NCBI RefSeq assembly: GCF_003946305.1 | Contig: NZ_RHNS01000004.1 | Coordinates: 1 to 64,000 of the forward strand | From: Lacticaseibacillus porcinae | GTDB taxonomy: Bacteria; Bacillota; Bacilli; Lactobacillales; Lactobacillaceae | Direction: 5' to 3' | DNA length: 64,000 nucleotides | Part shown: positions 15,906 to 23,433 of the stretch, piece after piece | How the letters are laid out: the number at the start of each line of letters is the position of its first letter | How positions within the stretch are numbered: the first letter of the stretch is position 1 | Position numbers and translations under genes: made by a program | Notes under the pieces: model-generated | The model's database searches: none | Told to the model about the DNA's origin: nothing | The model's input: the letters and a program-made list of their open reading frames with translations, nothing else

Positions 15906-17060
15906 TTATTGCAAAGCTAATAGCCGCTCACGCAAATTTTTATTCACGGCGTAAAGGCCTAGACCCATCCGGCCGCGTTTCATTAAGATGTTTGCGACAT
16001 GCAAGATCAACGCTTGCTTTTCTGCTTCGCCAAGGCCTGCGCGTTTACGAAAGGCTTCTTGATCTTCGAACTTGCTGGTGTCGATCACGATGCGATCAGT
16101 TTGCGGATCATAATCAATGCTTGGTCCTAAGATCACGCCAGCGACATTGAGGTCAAAGCCTTGAATCGTGTAGATCGACCCGACTTCATGCAAGGTCTCT
16201 GGACGACTGGCCCATGGGCGATCGGTGAAATTGATTTTATCCCAAGGAAGATGCAAGGTCCCGGCATCCACCCACCAAGTTTTGTCGCCGAAGACGCGAA
16301 AAGGAAAATCTGTCGTCGCGATCATTCGCGCAAGTCCAAGCTTGGCATCTTGGGCTCGGATCCAATCATATAGCGGTTGACCATCGGCGAAGACTTTAAA
16401 CGTGAAGTCTTCGGGCTGCGGTAGCGGCAACAACTTGCGCTTTTGGACAAAAGCATTGATCCACTCAGATACACTGGCATCTTGCATCCGAAATTGTTGC
16501 GACAATTCGGCGGACTCGACAATATGCCCCGCTAAAGTTTGTTTGAGTAATTGCTGATCCCAATGTGATTTGAGCTTCACCACTTGATCAAAATCTTCAA
16601 CGATCACTAACACCTGGGTCAATTGCAATAAATCTGCCAACTGGTTGTGGCCGTGATAAGCATTGAAAGGATCGGCTTGACTCAACAATAAGTGCGCTTC
16701 GTCAACGAAGACAGCTTTGGCTTTTTGACCTGACTTTTGCATGCGGTTAATGAATGGCGTCGGCTTTTCGTAGTCTTTTTTCAATACACCAGGCGTCATA
16801 CCAGCGACTTCTTTGTAGACTTTCAACATTTCGTTGTGATTGACCAACAAATGCATCCCCGGCTCCCGCACTGCGGTGAACACAGCGTTTAACACGACAC
16901 TTTTTCCTGATCCGGCATCCCCGTGCAAGACAAACACTGCGGCATCATCGTCTTCTTGATGAGCAGTGATGAAGCTTTTGATCCGTGCAGTCAACGCTTG
17001 TTGTGTCGGCGTCAGTTGCGCTTGTTCACTTAATAAAAACGTCGTATCACTTAATGGCAT
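15906..17060 (-). CDS. DUF2075-family P-loop ATPase
   Basis: In this 384-residue protein Walker A is GDAGSGKSVVL (about residues 46-54) and Walker B is AVFVDEAHLL. A C-terminal superfamily-1-helicase-like motif contains EVGSIYTIQGFDLN. This is the DUF2075/schlafen-group-3-like ATPase arrangement, also found in defence-related fusions, but no nuclease domain is present and the cellular role is unknown. It stands alone between the CDF exporter and ispE. The ispE terminator (17080-17106) precedes it. Confidence 0.82.
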   Translation of the reverse strand: MPLSDTTFLLSEQAQLTPTQQALTARIKSFITAHQEDDDAAVFVLHGDAGSGKSVVLNAVFTAVREPGMHLLVNHNEMLKVYKEVAGMTPGVLKKDYEKPTPFINRMQKSGQKAKAVFVDEAHLLLSQADPFNAYHGHNQLADLLQLTQVLVIVEDFDQVVKLKSHWDQQLLKQTLAGHIVESAELSQQFRMQDASVSEWINAFVQKRKLLPLPQPEDFTFKVFADGQPLYDWIRAQDAKLGLARMIATTDFPFRVFGDKTWWVDAGTLHLPWDKINFTDRPWASRPETLHEVGSIYTIQGFDLNVAGVILGPSIDYDPQTDRIVIDTSKFEDQEAFRKRAGLGEAEKQALILHVANILMKRGRMGLGLYAVNKNLRERLLALQ

Positions 17061-17079
17061 TAAAAAACTCCTTCAAAAT

Positions 17080-17106
17080 AAAAAACCGGCTTATTTGCCG
17101 GTTAAA
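17080..17106 (-). terminator. Terminator after ispE
   Basis: On the minus strand AACCGGC/GCCGGTT is followed by a run of U. Confidence 0.85.
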
Positions 17107-17110
17107 TCGC

Positions 17111-17959
17111 TTATGCTAATGGCCGCACCAGATACACTTCTGGACAAAAGCCTTTCATCGAATTGTACACCCGCATCGCGCGGCTACGTTTTTCACAAAG
17201 CGCAAATACGGTGGGCCCAGAGCCTGACATTTGCGCAATTTGTGCACCGTAGCGCAAGAAGCGTTCCCGCAAAGCAGTGATTTCAGGATAGCGACTGGCG
17301 GTGAGTTGTTCTAATGAATTCGCCATGCCGCTAGTCATTTGGGCAAAGTCATGGGCTTTGATCCCTGCGAGCACAAGATCTGTATCGGGTCGTGGCAGCG
17401 GTTTGGAGTAATCGACGGCGTTTAAAATGCTTGGCGTCGATACGGAAGCACTAGGTTTCGCCAGCACCACCCAAAAGTTTGGTAACGCCCCAAGCGGTTC
17501 AACAATCTCTCCGCGACCAGTAACTTTTGACGTTTGCGAATAGACGCAATACGGCACGTCGGAGTCGACTTTTAAGCCGATCTTTGCGAGTTCTGCGCGC
17601 GAATACCCCAGATTCCACAGTTGGTTGAGGCCGCGCAATACCGCAGCAGCATCGCTGGAGCCGCCACCAAGGCCTGCAGAAACAGGAATATGTTTTTCGA
17701 TGTGAATGCTGGCGCCTTTGGTGATGCCAGCGACTTGTTGCAACAAAATTGCCGCTTTGTAGGCAAGGTTGCGCGGATCCTCCGGCAGAAACCCACTATC
17801 CGTCGTCACGCGGATCGCCTCAGATGGCTGAATATGCACGTAATCGGCGAGGTCGACAGACGTCATTACCATCCGCCACTCATGTTCGCCGTCGTGATGG
17901 CGATACAGCGCATCTAGACTCAGGTTGATCTTGGCCGGGGCTTTTTCGATGAGTTCCAT
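17111..17959 (-). CDS. ispE: 4-diphosphocytidyl-2-C-methylerythritol kinase homologue
   Basis: This 282-residue GHMP kinase has KAPAKINLSL at the N-terminus, the ATP loop PVSAGLGGGSSDAAAV, and MSGSGPTVFAL near the C-terminus. IspE phosphorylates an intermediate of the MEP isoprenoid route. Lactobacilli generally use the mevalonate route, so this retained gene in its ancestral position (veg-ispE-purR) may have another substrate; that is inference. No other MEP gene is in the window. ATG 17959 is preferred over GTG 17968. Confidence 0.9.
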   Translation of the reverse strand: MELIEKAPAKINLSLDALYRHHDGEHEWRMVMTSVDLADYVHIQPSEAIRVTTDSGFLPEDPRNLAYKAAILLQQVAGITKGASIHIEKHIPVSAGLGGGSSDAAAVLRGLNQLWNLGYSRAELAKIGLKVDSDVPYCVYSQTSKVTGRGEIVEPLGALPNFWVVLAKPSASVSTPSILNAVDYSKPLPRPDTDLVLAGIKAHDFAQMTSGMANSLEQLTASRYPEITALRERFLRYGAQIAQMSGSGPTVFALCEKRSRAMRVYNSMKGFCPEVYLVRPLA

Positions 17960-18019
17960 CTTAACCACCAGTCTCGTTAGCTTTTGTTTCCTAGTATACC
18001 ACAGGAAAAAGCGCGAAAC

Positions 18020-18508
18020 TCAAAGTGTGCGCTCCATCACAATGACTTCTGCAACATGCCCATTTTGAAATTGAAACGGTGATTTGCGAATCTCTTTAAA
18101 CCCAAGTTGCGGCCAAAAATTCAACGCCTTGGTGTTCGTGGCCACCACGCCAAGTTCTACTTTGGTGTAGCGTTCTTTTCGCCATTGATCAAACAATTGC
18201 GCCATCACTTGATGTCCCAGTCCTTGGTGTTGATCGGCGATCATCAACAACCCTAAATAAACGTCATGTTCATCAGGATAGCCAGTGATCCAGTCACACA
18301 CCCCGATCACTTGATCATCTTGTTTGATCAAGCGAAAATGCTTTGAAGTTTTGGTTTTACCAAGTGGCACTTCTTTGGCGTCATTTAAGACAGTGACTAA
18401 CGTCGGTTGATCATCACCGATAACGTCATAATACTCGTGATTGGCTTGATAAATTTTCAACGCTTGAAGGCGCGTGGCAGAAGTCGTGATCGGATCGAAT
18501 GTGAACAT
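18020..18508 (-). CDS. GNAT-family N-acetyltransferase
   Basis: This 162-residue GNAT protein has an acetyl-CoA binding region around YLGLLMIADQHQGLGHQVMA (the Q/RxxGxG/A element is QGLGHQ) and a C-terminal ALNFWPQLGFKEI, typical of the fold. The substrate is unknown. The start at 18508 has AAGGAAAA upstream; an upstream extension to 18565 lacks a ribosome site. It sits between ispE and a cloverleaf repeat, in the same direction as the core gene run. Confidence 0.85.
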   Translation of the reverse strand: MFTFDPITTSATRLQALKIYQANHEYYDVIGDDQPTLVTVLNDAKEVPLGKTKTSKHFRLIKQDDQVIGVCDWITGYPDEHDVYLGLLMIADQHQGLGHQVMAQLFDQWRKERYTKVELGVVATNTKALNFWPQLGFKEIRKSPFQFQNGHVAEVIVMERTL

Positions 18509-18701
18509 GGAATTTTCCTTTCGTAAACCGGAATATTTGCTAGTTGAATCATGGCACAGTTTCACGTGAAATAAAAGTCGTCAGTGATTGGTTCGCGGAG
18601 TGTCAAATATATTTACTATATCAAGTATATTAACTATATTTGAGCAAGTCGTTACTTCATGCGATGCCCAGAGTCTTTGTAGCGATTACTATGCGTCAGC
18701 C

Positions 18702-18883
18702 CTTGGAAATCGGGACGGAAGCCGGTCGGCGCGGCGTGGTGAGATTTCCGTTAGCGACTGGTCGCTTACGGAAAGCCGCAGGGAAAGATCCACTTGGCGG
18801 TGAGCGTAGCGAGTCCGTCCAAGTTAGCTAACCCGTCGACCCTCACTTCGCCGCGCCGACCGGCTGGAGTTCCGATTTCCAAG
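18702..18883. repeat. Cloverleaf palindromic element, copy 3 (inverted)
   Basis: The same family as copies 1, 2, 4 and 5 but in opposite orientation. Ends CTTGGAAATCGGGAC (18702-18716) and GTTCCGATTTCCAAG (18869-18883) pair. The inner hairpin TTTCCGTTAGCGAC/GTCGCTTACGGAAA and the arm containing AGCGTAGCGA match the family with changed stem sequence. The rest of 18566-18940 holds no convincing gene, only an AT-rich stretch (18603-18640) with CAAATATA/TATATTTG symmetry. Confidence 0.88.
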
Positions 18884-18940
18884 TACTCCTCATTCGAAGC
18901 CAACAAAAAAACCATGCGCAACAAAGCAACATGGTTGATT

Positions 18941-19192
18941 TTAGGAAACTTTTTCTTCGTCATCAAATGTGATTTGGATCGATTTGGTGAGGAGGTCTGC
19001 GTAGCTGTAGGATACGCGTTCGAATGAATTGGTATCTTGATCGAGATCCACCACGAAAATCGCTGGGTAGGTTTCTTTCAACGTCCCTTTGCGCCGGGTG
19101 ACCTTCTTGCGGCCCGCTTGGGCGACGACTGTGAGATTCTCGCCGATCTTGCCGTCGAGTTGTTGCTTGATGCTAGCTAATGTCATTGGCAT
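18941..19192 (-). CDS. veg: Veg-like regulatory protein
   Basis: This 83-residue Veg homologue (MPMTLASIKQQLDGKIG, AQAGRKKVTRRKGTL, ETYPAIFVV) is in the standard Firmicutes location between rsmA and ispE. In Bacillus, Veg stimulates biofilm matrix genes; the biochemical role is not established. ATG 19192 is chosen because AGAGG is about 8 nt upstream; a GTG at 19201 is in frame. A good promoter (TTGCAA-17-TATGAT, 19214-19242) lies just upstream, so it can be transcribed separately from rsmA. Confidence 0.93.
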   Translation of the reverse strand: MPMTLASIKQQLDGKIGENLTVVAQAGRKKVTRRKGTLKETYPAIFVVDLDQDTNSFERVSYSYADLLTKSIQITFDDEEKVS

Positions 19193-19213
19193 GCATTTCA
19201 CCTCTTGTTAGCT

Positions 19214-19242
19214 ATCATACCACAAAGTCAATAAGTTTGCAA
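19214..19242 (-). promoter_or_regulatory. veg promoter
   Basis: Minus-strand TTGCAA (19237-19242) and TATGAT (19214-19219) are 17 nt apart. Confidence 0.6.
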
Positions 19243-19327
19243 TTATACCATTACATCTTAAATCTGACAACCATTAAATGTGCATCATACCAACGTTTTC
19301 ACCAAATTTTTAGGTTCTATGTCGTGC

Positions 19328-20200
19328 TTAAAAACCCGCCGCATCCAATGCATCGCTTAAACGACCGAATTCGGCAATACTTAAATCTTCGGCGCGAACC
19401 TTGGCGTCAATCCCTGCAGTTTCCAATGCAACCTTCAACGCATCGCGGTTGGCTTTGCCATACAAGTTGACCAAGTTGTTCCATAAGGTTTTTCGGCGTG
19501 CCGCAAATGCCCCGCGAGTCAACTTATCAAAGCTGACTTGGTTGTTCACCGTGATCAATGGTTCAGCGCGGCGAGTCAACGTCACGATCGCAGAGTCAAC
19601 ATTCGGTGCCGGCACAAAGTTGGTGCGTTTTACTTCAAAGGAAACTTGCACGTCCATTTGTTGTTGAATAGCGATGGTCAAGCTGCCGTAATCTTTAGAG
19701 TTAGGCTTTGCAGTCAAGCGATCAGCGACTTCTTTTTGCATCATGACGGTCAAGCTGGTGAATGGCAGCTGCGAATTCATCAAATGCGTCAAAATCGGCG
19801 TGGTGATGTAATAAGGTAAGTTCGCCACGACTTTCAAGTTGTGTTTGCCGTCAAAATGTTCTGCCACTAACTTCGGCAAATCAGCTTTAAGCACATCTTC
19901 TAACACCACTTCAACATTGAGATAACCGTCAAGGGTCTCGGCTAGTACTGGCAACAAGCGACCATCGACTTCTAAGGCTAAGACATGATTTGAATTTTCA
20001 GCGATGAATTGGGTCAGCGCACCGATCCCAGGTCCCACTTCGATCACATCGTCAGCTTTGGTGAGCTCTGCAGCATCGACAATATTTTGTAAAATCGTAG
20101 GATTGGTTAAGAAGTTTTGACCGAGGGATTTCTTGAAGGTGAACCCATGGCGCTTTAAAATCGCGGCAGTGCGGCTTGGATTGGCAATATGTTCAGGCAT
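19328..20200 (-). CDS. rsmA: 16S rRNA (A1518/A1519) dimethyltransferase
   Basis: This 290-residue KsgA/RsmA family enzyme has KKSLGQNFLTNP at the N-terminus, the SAM loop EVGPGIGALT, and the catalytic motif NLPYYITTPI. A C-terminal helical domain (RGAFAARRKTLWNNL) contacts rRNA. It dimethylates two adjacent adenines in the 3' end of 16S rRNA late in 30S assembly. Its start overlaps the end of rnmV by 8 nt, so the two are translationally coupled. Confidence 0.97.
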   Translation of the reverse strand: MPEHIANPSRTAAILKRHGFTFKKSLGQNFLTNPTILQNIVDAAELTKADDVIEVGPGIGALTQFIAENSNHVLALEVDGRLLPVLAETLDGYLNVEVVLEDVLKADLPKLVAEHFDGKHNLKVVANLPYYITTPILTHLMNSQLPFTSLTVMMQKEVADRLTAKPNSKDYGSLTIAIQQQMDVQVSFEVKRTNFVPAPNVDSAIVTLTRRAEPLITVNNQVSFDKLTRGAFAARRKTLWNNLVNLYGKANRDALKVALETAGIDAKVRAEDLSIAEFGRLSDALDAAGF

Positions 20201-20762
20201 GGTCTTCCTCCTGGTTCAACTTCGTCAACGCGTCAGCGAATTGTTGCGGGGTAATTTCGAATTGGCGCAGCCGCTTTTGCAATTGTTTGCCGTTGGTGTA
20301 GCCGATGTGCAAGATATCACCTAAGGCTGCGCGGCGCTTGGCAGCACGAGGCGAGCCGATGAGTTCTGCGGTAAACAGATCTTCTTGTGAGATCTGCTCT
20401 GGGGCATCAGGGACTTCTGTAGTCAAATGCCCGAGCGCTTCTCTCAACGATGCTGGTGTGGCGTGTTCGACGCCGAGTGATTGATGTGCGTGATCTGGCT
20501 TAGCATCTTCTCGCGGCAAAAACGCATGCGTCACCCCAGGCACTGCGGCAGAAATGGTTTTGCGGATCTTTTCACCAGGAAAATCAGGATCCGTCAACAC
20601 GATAACGCCGCGCGTTGCTTGCGCCTTTTTGATCAAGGCTAAGGTTTTCTCAGAAATCGCAGAGCCGCGCGTTTCGATGGTATCGACATCCCCGAAGGCT
20701 TCATGTAGCCGCTTGGTGTCGTCGCGGCCTTCCACGACGATAATTTGTTTAAACTTACTCAT
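20193..20762 (-). CDS. rnmV: Ribonuclease M5
   Basis: This 189-residue TOPRIM nuclease has IIVVEGRDD (catalytic Glu), IVLTDPDFPGEKIR (DxD metal site) and HAFLPREDA. RNase M5 matures the ends of 5S rRNA precursors in Firmicutes. It stands between tatD (stop immediately adjacent at 20763) and rsmA (overlapping), the standard cluster. Its ATG lies one base from the tatD stop, so expression is probably coupled. Confidence 0.96.
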   Translation of the reverse strand: MSKFKQIIVVEGRDDTKRLHEAFGDVDTIETRGSAISEKTLALIKKAQATRGVIVLTDPDFPGEKIRKTISAAVPGVTHAFLPREDAKPDHAHQSLGVEHATPASLREALGHLTTEVPDAPEQISQEDLFTAELIGSPRAAKRRAALGDILHIGYTNGKQLQKRLRQFEITPQQFADALTKLNQEEDHA

Positions 20763-21536
20763 TTATTCTCCAATATTAAAAATACGATGGGCGTTTTCCC
20801 AAGTGATCGCCGCAATGTGTTCTGGTGAATCTTCGCGGTACTTCGCCACAGCATCCACCACAAAATGGGTGAAGCCTGGTTGATTTTGTTCCCCGCGATG
20901 TGGCGTTGGGGTCAAATAAGGCGCGTCAGTTTCCACTAACAGCCGATCTGCTGGTACCACTTGGACCGATTCATGTTCTTCTGGGGCATTCTTAAACGAC
21001 ACAATGCCAGAATAAGAGACATACATCCCCAGATCTATGAACTTCTTCGCCCACTCGGCGTCGCCAGTGAAACTGTGCATGATCCCACCGAAGTCTTCTA
21101 AATGCGAAACTTTCAAAATATCGTAGCTATCTTCAAAGGCGTCGCGGGAGTGGATCGACACCGGAATATGCAAGTCACGAGCAATTTCAAGTTGCCGTTT
21201 GAACACGCGGCGTTGAATTTCACGAGGGCTGGTATCCCAGTGATAATCCAATCCGATTTCCCCTAAAGCGACTGTTTTAGGATCAGCGAGTTGCTCGATC
21301 AACAACTTTTCAGCTTCTGGTGTGTAATCTTTAGACGATTCCGGATGCCAACCGACGATGGCGTACAAATTAGGAAATTCTGCCGCCAAGCGCATGGCAC
21401 CAGCATTTAAGTTGGTGTCTGAACCGACGATGGCCATTTTTTTCACGTCGAGGTCGGCGGCTTGTTGCACGAATTCTGCTTCATGGCCTGCGTATGGCGT
21501 GTCATTTAAGTGGGTATGTGAATCAAAGATCTGCAT
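20763..21536 (-). CDS. tatD: TatD-family metal-dependent DNase
   Basis: This 257-residue TIM-barrel hydrolase has IFDSHTHLND (HxH), ALGEIGLDYHWD, PVSIHSRDAFED, MHSFTGDAEW and LVETDAPYLTP, the complete TatD set of metal ligands. TatD proteins are 3'-5' exonucleases acting on DNA or RNA ends. It is the first gene of the tatD-rnmV-rsmA run here. In related genomes metG precedes it directly; here gltBD, a toxin-antitoxin module and two other genes intervene. Confidence 0.95.
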   Translation of the reverse strand: MQIFDSHTHLNDTPYAGHEAEFVQQAADLDVKKMAIVGSDTNLNAGAMRLAAEFPNLYAIVGWHPESSKDYTPEAEKLLIEQLADPKTVALGEIGLDYHWDTSPREIQRRVFKRQLEIARDLHIPVSIHSRDAFEDSYDILKVSHLEDFGGIMHSFTGDAEWAKKFIDLGMYVSYSGIVSFKNAPEEHESVQVVPADRLLVETDAPYLTPTPHRGEQNQPGFTHFVVDAVAKYREDSPEHIAAITWENAHRIFNIGE

Positions 21537-21585
21537 TGTGGACTCCTTTTATCGACAAGGGCATAATCTCTTTTATTATACACAT

Positions 21586-22113
21586 CTAAAAGCTCAACCA
21601 GTAGTGAATATCCACTTCGCCTGCCGCTTGGGTGAATTCATAGCGAAAAGTTTCCAGCCCCCCGATTTCAAACCCATAGTGCAGGTAAAAACGATTTGCC
21701 GCGAGATTGCTGCCTTGCGCAATGGTGCACATCCCGGCACAGCCGTGTTGTTGCGCGATCGGCTTAGCGGCATCAAGCAACGCGCTGGCAATGCCTTGAT
21801 GTCTGACCTCTGCGTTAACTTTGAGGACTGCCAAATACACCAGCTTGTTGAATTGATATTCAAACGTTGCTAACCCGACACATTTGTCATCGACATGTGC
21901 CGCTAACGCAAAGCCTAGACGATCGATTTCCTCAAGTTGATAATTTTCTTCGGGAAAAGTTTGGGTGGTGATTGTGGGATCCAACGTTTCCTGATGATGC
22001 CACCCATTCTCATCGCGAGTCACTTGCACATGGCCGAAGCGTTGAAACGGTTGGTTAGGTAATAATAAGTCTTGAGCAGTTGCTTTAGTGACGCGAACGA
22101 TCGTGATCGGCAT
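21586..22113 (-). CDS. GNAT-family N-acetyltransferase
   Basis: This 175-residue GNAT protein has VLKVNAEVRHQGIASALLDA (the RxxGxA acetyl-CoA loop is RHQGIA) and a C-terminal ANRFYLHYGFEIGG. The substrate is unknown. ATG 22113 follows AAGGAGG at a fitting distance; the longer frame to 22179 has no ribosome site. It is divergent from the nitroreductase-like gene with a ~120-bp gap. Confidence 0.85.
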   Translation of the reverse strand: MPITIVRVTKATAQDLLLPNQPFQRFGHVQVTRDENGWHHQETLDPTITTQTFPEENYQLEEIDRLGFALAAHVDDKCVGLATFEYQFNKLVYLAVLKVNAEVRHQGIASALLDAAKPIAQQHGCAGMCTIAQGSNLAANRFYLHYGFEIGGLETFRYEFTQAAGEVDIHYWLSF

Positions 22114-22234
22114 AGCACTGAGCCTCCTTGAATTTGCCTTGAGCTTACCTTGATGACGACGGCATTGCAATACCGCCAATTCTTTCTCTTACATCGGCGA
22201 CAACTTCAGCTATAATTAATTTGGATGCGATTAC

Positions 22235-22951
22235 ATGTTTTTAGATCATCGCACGATTCGCAAATTTTCCACCCAACCCGTTGATCCGCAGTGCTTACAC
22301 CGTTTAATTACCGTGGCCCAACACACTGCAACGTCGCATTTTTTACAGTCATTTAGCATCATTCATATCACAGATCCTGCGCTACGTTCGCAAATCGCCG
22401 CCATCAGCCATCAAACTTATGTCGATGGCAACGGGGAATTGTTGATTTTCATCGCTGATCAACACCGTGCAGACTTATGCGCTGACCACCCCAACCAGCT
22501 GAATTCAACAGACAAGTTTATTCAAGCGGCTTCAGATACTTTACTTGCTGCTGAAAACCTCGTTGATGCCGCAGAAAATCAAGGACTTGGTACCGTGATC
22601 TTAGGGAGCATCCTCAATGATCCCAAGCAATTGATCTCATTATTACAACTTCCTGAGCTCACCTTCCCAATTTGCGGCGTGATTGTCGGCTATCCTGATC
22701 AAAAGCCGCAATTTAAACCGCGGATGCCGCAATCTTTAATGAGTTTCGACAATACTTATCACTTACCTGACGACTGGCAAACACAACTTTCGGATTACGA
22801 TCACGTGATCCATCATTACTATGCGACGCGCGATACTAATCAACGCGAGGAAACTTTCTCTCACTTGTTAGCTAACGGCGCGGCGCGCACACCGCAAAAG
22901 CGCAGTGAATTACTTGAGGCCCTTCATCAGCAAGGGCTATGTCTGAAATAA
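22235..22951 (+). CDS. Nitroreductase-family flavoprotein
   Basis: This 238-residue protein of the NfsA/FRP type begins HRTIRKFSTQPVDPQ (the RTIRKF FMN-phosphate motif) and has a mid-region ENQGLGTVILGSI and CGVIVGYPDQKPQFKPRMP. Such enzymes reduce nitro compounds or flavins with NAD(P)H. A TATAAT box at about 22214-22219 places the transcript start roughly 10-15 nt before ATG, so the 5' leader is very short and the ribosome site is poor (TTGGATG). Confidence 0.85.
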   Translation: MFLDHRTIRKFSTQPVDPQCLHRLITVAQHTATSHFLQSFSIIHITDPALRSQIAAISHQTYVDGNGELLIFIADQHRADLCADHPNQLNSTDKFIQAASDTLLAAENLVDAAENQGLGTVILGSILNDPKQLISLLQLPELTFPICGVIVGYPDQKPQFKPRMPQSLMSFDNTYHLPDDWQTQLSDYDHVIHHYYATRDTNQREETFSHLLANGAARTPQKRSELLEALHQQGLCLK

Positions 22952-22993
22952 CGGGATAATAAATAGATTCATCTTTTAATCTTAATTTGTGTC

Positions 22994-23021
22994 TTGTCAA
23001 ATGCCATGCGACAATTATCTT
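22994..23021 (+). promoter_or_regulatory. Promoter of the Fst-type toxin mRNA
   Basis: TTGTCA (22994-22999) and TATCTT (23016-23021) with a 16-nt spacer. Confidence 0.5.
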
Positions 23022-23054
23022 TAGGCAACTGCCTCCAAAGGGGGTGTTGTTTTG

Positions 23055-23150
23055 TTGAAGGATCTATTGACAGTCGTTGTCGGCCCTGTGGTGGTCGGGG
23101 TCATCATTGAGTTGATCAAGCGTTGGCTGGACGCTTTAGATGACGATTAG
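23055..23150 (+). CDS. Fst/Ldr-family type I toxin
   Basis: This 31-residue hydrophobic peptide has KDLLTVVVGPVVVGVIIEL followed by IKRWLDALDDD. It shares the K-DL-T..GP..VGV-I.L..RWLD pattern of Fst (pAD1) and lactobacillar Fst homologues, which insert in the membrane. The start is TTG at 23055 or 23052, behind AAAGGGGG; CCTCC/GGGGG can form a hairpin hiding this site. GGCAACTG near the mRNA 5' end can pair with CAGTTGCC just after the stop, a further feature of Fst mRNAs. A matching antisense RNA is encoded downstream on the other strand. Confidence 0.85.
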   Translation: MKDLLTVVVGPVVVGVIIELIKRWLDALDDD

Positions 23151-23189
23151 CCAGTTGCCGACCAGACCCACACGCCTGAAATAAGGTGC

Positions 23190-23255
23190 AAAAAAATCCC
23201 CACTTCATTGGCCGAAGTGGGGATTTGTGTTGTCTTGTTGAATCGATCTATTCAC
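23190..23255 (-). ncRNA. Antisense antitoxin RNA of the Fst-type module
   Basis: The minus-strand promoter TTGCGC (23285-23290), 17 nt, TATGAT (23262-23267) starts transcription near 23255. The RNA crosses DR2 and ends at the shared terminator (about 23190), giving ~66 nt. Convergent layout, shared terminator and direct repeats match RNA II of par/Fst loci. Confidence 0.75.
23194..23226. terminator. Shared bidirectional terminator of toxin mRNA and antisense RNA
   Basis: AAATCCCCACTTC/GAAGTGGGGATTT with an A-run on the left that gives a U-run for the minus-strand RNA. Confidence 0.85.
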
Positions 23256-23284
23256 AAGTTCATCATACCATGACCCGACAGTTC

Positions 23285-23340
23285 GCGCAACCTTCACACT
23301 TCGGTATAACCGAGGAAGTTGCGCTGATCGGTTGCGCAAC
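23285..23340. repeat. Inverted repeat next to antitoxin promoter
   Basis: GCGCAAC-TTC (23285) pairs with GAA-TTGCGC, and a second GGTTGCGCAA lies just beyond. It overlaps the -35 of the antisense RNA promoter. The role is unknown; no gene lies in 23291-23393. Confidence 0.5.
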
Positions 23341-23394
23341 GTGATTGCAGATTGACATTAAGCGCCACGGCCGATATTGTCACCCCCTAAACAA

Positions 23395-23430
23395 AAAAAT
23401 CTCTGCCGAAAATTTTCGACAGAGATTTTT
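23395..23430. terminator. Terminator after gltBD
   Basis: AAAAATCTCTG-CGA/TCG-CAGAGATTTTT hairpin immediately after the gltD stop. Confidence 0.85.
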
Positions 23431-23433
23431 CAA

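Larger units (their letters stand above)
23044..23258. repeat. Direct repeats of the Fst-type module
   Basis: DR1 at 23044-23073 spans the toxin start codon. DR2 at 23227-23258 lies in the antisense RNA region. They share GTGTTGT-TTGTTGAA and GATCTATT with few differences. The antisense RNA therefore carries a sequence complementary to the toxin start region, as in the par/Fst system. Confidence 0.8.

Noticed and set aside
18588-19027. Overlapping short frames between veg and the GNAT gene
   Set aside because: They run through cloverleaf copy 3, and reading frames there are a by-product of the palindrome.
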